DNA of 64,000 nt from contig NZ_MCUV01000002.1 in assembly GCF_002873395.1 (NCBI RefSeq), forward strand, positions 60,168 to 124,167. The letters are read 5' to 3'. The notes below the pieces were generated by a model. It did no database searches and was not told the origin of the DNA. It saw nothing but the letters and a program-made list of their open reading frames with translations. Of the stretch, positions 60,590 to 64,000 are shown piece after piece. Position 1 is the first letter of the stretch; each line of letters opens with the position of its first letter. A program made the position numbers and the translations under genes. The DNA is from Vibrio sp. 10N.286.49.B3. GTDB taxonomy: Bacteria; Pseudomonadota; Gammaproteobacteria; Enterobacterales; Vibrionaceae.

Positions 60590-60664
60590 TTTGCGTCCCT
60601 ATTTATACTCTAAGTAGGGTTAGATTTTTCACAAAGCTTACTTTCAAGTAAATTCAGGAGCTAG

Positions 60665-61042
<378 letters not shown>

Positions 61043-61139
61043 TGGATTCCGTTAAGTAAGGCCAAACACTAAATTATTTTTAATTTTTGAAGAAACTGAA
61101 AAGTTTTGGATAACCTGAAAAAGACAACGGAGAATATCC

Positions 61140-61610
61140 ATGCCACGTCGTCGCGTTATTGGTCAGCGTAAGATCCTTCCAGATCCTAAGTTCAAATCTG
61201 AACTGCTGGCAAAATTCGTTAACATCCTTATGGTTGACGGAAAAAAATCTACTGCAGAAAAAATTGTTTACACTGCACTAGAAACTATGGCTGAGAAATC
61301 TGGTAAAGATCACTTAGCTGTATTTGAAGAAGCTCTTGAAAATGTTCGCCCAATGGTAGAGGTTAAATCTCGCCGTGTGGGTGGTTCAACTTACCAAGTA
61401 CCTGTAGAAGTTCGTCCGGTTCGCCGTAACGCTCTTGCTATGCGTTGGGTAGTTGAAGCTGCGCGTAAGCGTGGTGAAAAATCTATGGCTCAACGCCTAG
61501 CTGCTGAAATGCTAGACGCGTCTGAGAACAAAGGTACTGCGGTTAAGAAACGTGAAGACGTTCACCGCATGGCTGATGCTAACAAAGCATTCGCTCATTA
61601 CCGCTGGTAA
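61140..61610 (+). CDS. rpsG: 30S ribosomal protein S7
   Basis: S7 nucleates assembly of the 30S head and contacts the E site; in E. coli it represses its own operon at the rpsL-rpsG gap. The 156-residue product begins [16 protein letters not shown] and ends with NKAFAHYRW, the shorter form of the family. It lies 97 bases after rpsL, with ACGGAGA as ribosome binding site. Confidence 0.99.
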   Translation: MPRRRVIGQRKILPDPKFKSELLAKFVNILMVDGKKSTAEKIVYTALETMAEKSGKDHLAVFEEALENVRPMVEVKSRRVGGSTYQVPVEVRPVRRNALAMRWVVEAARKRGEKSMAQRLAAEMLDASENKGTAVKKREDVHRMADANKAFAHYRW

Positions 61611-61619
61611 TACCTTTTT

Positions 61620-61647
61620 AGTGCTGCGGGTTTATACCCGTGGCACT
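61620..61647 (+). terminator. Possible attenuator hairpin between rpsG and fusA
   Basis: AGTGC and CGGG pair with CCCG and GCACT, forming a stem with a small internal bulge, followed by TCTTTATTTT, an imperfect T tract. Partial termination is likely because fusA and tuf follow. Confidence 0.5.
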
Positions 61648-61714
61648 TCTTTATTTTCTAAACCTTCTTTTTAAAGAAATGGAAAATAGGGTCTATTTAT
61701 ATTAGTAAAGTGAT

Positions 61715-61723
61715 TGTTATAAT
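61715..61723 (+). promoter_or_regulatory. Candidate extended -10 promoter ahead of fusA
   Basis: TGT directly before a perfect TATAAT forms an extended -10 element, 44 bases before the fusA start and after the attenuator hairpin. The -35 region is weak. It could drive fusA-tuf independently. Confidence 0.4.
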
Positions 61724-61766
61724 TACATTCTTAATATAAATAATCCCTACCAAAGAGGATACAATC

Positions 61767-63863
61767 GTGGCTCGTAAAACTCCTATTGAGCGCTACCGTA
61801 ATATCGGTATCTGTGCGCACGTAGATGCAGGTAAAACAACCACAACTGAGCGTATTCTGTTCTACACAGGTCTTTCTCACAAAATCGGCGAAGTTCACGA
61901 TGGTGCAGCTACCATGGACTGGATGGAGCAGGAGCAGGAACGTGGTATTACTATCACTTCTGCTGCAACGACAACTTTCTGGCGTGGTATGGATGCTCAA
62001 TTTCCAGAGCATCGCGTTAATATCATCGATACTCCTGGGCACGTTGACTTTACTATTGAAGTAGAGCGTTCACTACGTGTGCTTGATGGTGCCGTTATTG
62101 TCTTTTGTGGATCGTCTGGTGTTGAGCCACAATCTGAAACTGTATGGCGTCAAGCTGATAAATACGGTGTTCCTCGTGTTGTATTCATCAATAAGATGGA
62201 CCGTACGGGCGCAGATTACTTACGCGTTATTGAACAAATTAAAGATCGTCTTGGTGCAAATCCAGTTCCAATCCAATTAAACATTGGTGAGGAAAATGAT
62301 TTTAGAGGTGTTATCGACCTTATCAAGATGAAAGCAGTGAACTGGAACGATGCTGATCAAGGCATGACCTTCACTTATGAAGATATTCCAGAAGACATGC
62401 TAGACGTTGCTGAAGAGTGGCGTAATAACCTTGTTGAAGCAGCAGCTGAAGCAACTGAAGAGTTAATGGATAAGTACCTTGAAGACGGCGAATTAACAGA
62501 AGCTGAAATCAAGCAAGCATTACGAACTCGTACGCTAAATAATGAAATTGTTCTAACTACCTGTGGTAGTGCATTTAAGAACAAAGGTGTACAAGCCGTT
62601 TTAGATGCTGTTATCGATTACTTACCATCACCTTCAGATGTTCCTGCAATCCAAGGTCTTGATGAAAAAGAGAATCCGGTTGAGCGTCATGCTGATGACA
62701 AAGAACCGTTTGCTGCGTTAGCTTTTAAAATCGCAACTGACCCATTTGTAGGCACGTTAACTTTCATGCGTGTTTATTCAGGTGTCATAAAAACAGGTGA
62801 TACTGTTTATAACACGATTAAAGGCAAGCGTGAGCGTTTAGGTCGTATTGTTCAAATGCATGCGAATAAACGTGAAGAAGTTAAAGAAGTTTATGCTGGT
62901 GATATTGCTGCAGCGGTAGGTCTTAAAGATGTAACTACAGGTGAAACTCTGTGTGATCAAAACCATAAAGTGGTTCTTGAGCGTATGGAATTCCCAGAAC
63001 CTGTAATTCAAATTGTTGTAGAACCACGCTCGTTGGCAGATCAAGATAAGATGACTATTGCTCTAGGTAAACTAGCAGCAGAAGACCCATCTTTCCGTGT
63101 TGATAGCGATGACGAAACAGGTCAAACCCTGATTTCTGGTATGGGTGAGCTTCACCTAGATATCATCGTTGATCGCATGAAGCGTGAATTTGCAGTCTCT
63201 TGTAACGTGGGTAACCCTCAGGTTGCATACCGTGAAACCATTCGTGGTAAAGCGGATGTTGAAGGGAAATTTATTCGCCAAGCTGGTGATCGTGGTCAAT
63301 ACGGTCATGTATGGCTTACGATTGAACCATCAGAAGTTGGTGAAGGGTTTGTCTTTGTAGATGGAATAGTAGGTGGTGTGGTTCCAAAAGAATTCATCAC
63401 GTCAGTATCGCAAGGTATTGAAGAGCAAATGAAAAATGGTGCATTAGCTGGCTATCCTATGATGGATATCAAAGCAACACTGTTTGATGGCTCTTACCAT
63501 GAAGTCGACTCAAATGAGATGGCGTTTAAGATCGCCGGATCAATGGCTTTAAGAGACGGAGCGCTACAAGCGCAACCTGTTCTTTTAGAACCTATAATGA
63601 AAGTTGAAGTAACTACTCCAGAAGACTGGATGGGTGATGTTGTTGGTGATATTAATCGCCGTCGCGGCATCATTGAAGGTATGGACGAGGGTACTGCTGG
63701 CCTGAAAGTTATTCGTGCACAAGTACCGTTGTCCGTTATGTTCGGTTACGCAACTGACTTACGTTCTGCGACACAAGGCCGTGCTTCATACTCTATGGAG
63801 TTTTTTGAGTACGGTGAAGTGCCAAAAAATGTAGCAAGTGCTATCATTGCAGAGCGTGGCTAA
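61767..63863 (+). CDS. fusA: Elongation factor G
   Basis: EF-G drives ribosomal translocation with GTP. The 698-residue product has the G1 loop AHVDAGKTT near residue 18, the switch motif [26 protein letters not shown], and domains II to V, ending in AIIAERG. The start is GTG with AGAGGA upstream. It is the third gene of the str operon. It is the canonical-length EF-G, not the EF-G2 paralogue, given the operon context. Confidence 0.98.
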   Translation: MARKTPIERYRNIGICAHVDAGKTTTTERILFYTGLSHKIGEVHDGAATMDWMEQEQERGITITSAATTTFWRGMDAQFPEHRVNIIDTPGHVDFTIEVERSLRVLDGAVIVFCGSSGVEPQSETVWRQADKYGVPRVVFINKMDRTGADYLRVIEQIKDRLGANPVPIQLNIGEENDFRGVIDLIKMKAVNWNDADQGMTFTYEDIPEDMLDVAEEWRNNLVEAAAEATEELMDKYLEDGELTEAEIKQALRTRTLNNEIVLTTCGSAFKNKGVQAVLDAVIDYLPSPSDVPAIQGLDEKENPVERHADDKEPFAALAFKIATDPFVGTLTFMRVYSGVIKTGDTVYNTIKGKRERLGRIVQMHANKREEVKEVYAGDIAAAVGLKDVTTGETLCDQNHKVVLERMEFPEPVIQIVVEPRSLADQDKMTIALGKLAAEDPSFRVDSDDETGQTLISGMGELHLDIIVDRMKREFAVSCNVGNPQVAYRETIRGKADVEGKFIRQAGDRGQYGHVWLTIEPSEVGEGFVFVDGIVGGVVPKEFITSVSQGIEEQMKNGALAGYPMMDIKATLFDGSYHEVDSNEMAFKIAGSMALRDGALQAQPVLLEPIMKVEVTTPEDWMGDVVGDINRRRGIIEGMDEGTAGLKVIRAQVPLSVMFGYATDLRSATQGRASYSMEFFEYGEVPKNVASAIIAERG

Positions 63864-63887
63864 TACTTATCAAAGTAATGAACCTAT

Positions 63888-63909
63888 TGCGCTAACACGA
63901 GTTGGCGCA
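63888..63909 (+). repeat. Stem-loop between fusA and tuf
   Basis: TGCGCTAAC pairs with GTTGGCGCA (one wobble) around the tetraloop ACGA. No T-run follows, so it is more likely a processing or stability element than a terminator. Confidence 0.6.
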
Positions 63910-63978
63910 TAAAATAGTAATTTCTGGCGCGTCCTGAACATTTATCGGGGCGAATCATAACTAGGAAGGAACACGATC

Positions 63979-64000
63979 GTGTCTAAAGAAAAATTTGAAC
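63979..64000 (+). CDS. tuf: Elongation factor Tu (first codons only)
   Basis: Only seven full codons are present: a GTG start, then SKEKFE, which is the conserved N-terminus of EF-Tu in vibrios and enterics. AGGAAGGA lies upstream with good spacing. The position directly after fusA is the expected place of tufA in the str operon. The rest lies beyond the window edge. Confidence 0.9.

Overview
This window is a stretch of conserved chromosomal core from a gamma-proteobacterium, almost certainly a member of the Vibrionaceae. The evidence is the gene content and order. There is an AphA-type PadR regulator beside ppc, an argH gene fused to an N-acetyltransferase domain, a peroxiredoxin-glutaredoxin hybrid divergent from oxyR, an AstC/AstA/AstD/DUF1338 block beside crp, and a tusDCB-rpsL-rpsG-fusA-tuf str operon. 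The DNA is moderately AT-rich throughout. I saw no insertion sequence, phage gene, CRISPR array, tRNA, rRNA or island of foreign composition.

Layout: 1-7.1 kb, mostly minus strand: menA (cut by the window edge), hslU, hslV, ftsN, cytR, priA. 7.4-14.5 kb, mostly plus: rpmE, a malic enzyme, then the methionine regulon metJ / metB-metL / metF with clear MetJ operators. 14.6-18.1 kb, minus: aphA and ppc. 18.4-25.1 kb: divergent arginine biosynthesis genes argE / argC-argB-argG-argH(A). 25.6-30.1 kb: peroxiredoxin-glutaredoxin / oxyR with a tandem OxyR site between them, then mrcA. 30.2-41.4 kb, plus: the type IV pilus operon pilMNOPQ, then aroK-aroB-damX-dam-rpe-gph-trpS. 41.6-47.3 kb, plus: pabA, then astC/argD-astA-astD and a DUF1338 gene behind a probable sigma-54/NtrC control region. 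47.4-52.9 kb, minus: crp, prkB, yheU, yheT, a TIGR02444 gene, yheS. 53.1-60.5 kb: kefG-kefB-yheV, slyD, slyX and a WD40 lipoprotein (minus), fkpA, yheO-tusD-tusC-tusB. 60.7 kb to the end: rpsL, rpsG, fusA and the first codons of tuf.

Several groups work together. MetJ represses metB, metL and metF, which lie around it. ArgR boxes sit at the argE/argC divergence and again ahead of argH, which a strong terminator separates from argG. OxyR probably controls itself and the neighbouring peroxidase. HslV and HslU form one protease under a recognisable heat-shock promoter. PilM-N-O-P-Q form the pilus alignment complex and secretin, and mrcA is divergent from them. TusBCD feeds sulfur to tRNA modification and sits directly ahead of the ribosomal operon.

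I found no clear undescribed system; most of the window is ordinary core genome. The best leads are the DUF1338 gene at the end of an incomplete arginine succinyltransferase operon, the short PilQ without an AMIN domain next to a PilP with a poor lipobox, an inverted repeat upstream of aphA resembling a HapR/LuxR site, several composite RNA hairpins in operon gaps (rpmE leader, pilQ-aroK, rpe-gph, fusA-tuf), and a 514-base gap between argH and the peroxiredoxin gene where an RNA gene could sit. All functional calls rest on reading the sequence and on family knowledge; no database search was run.
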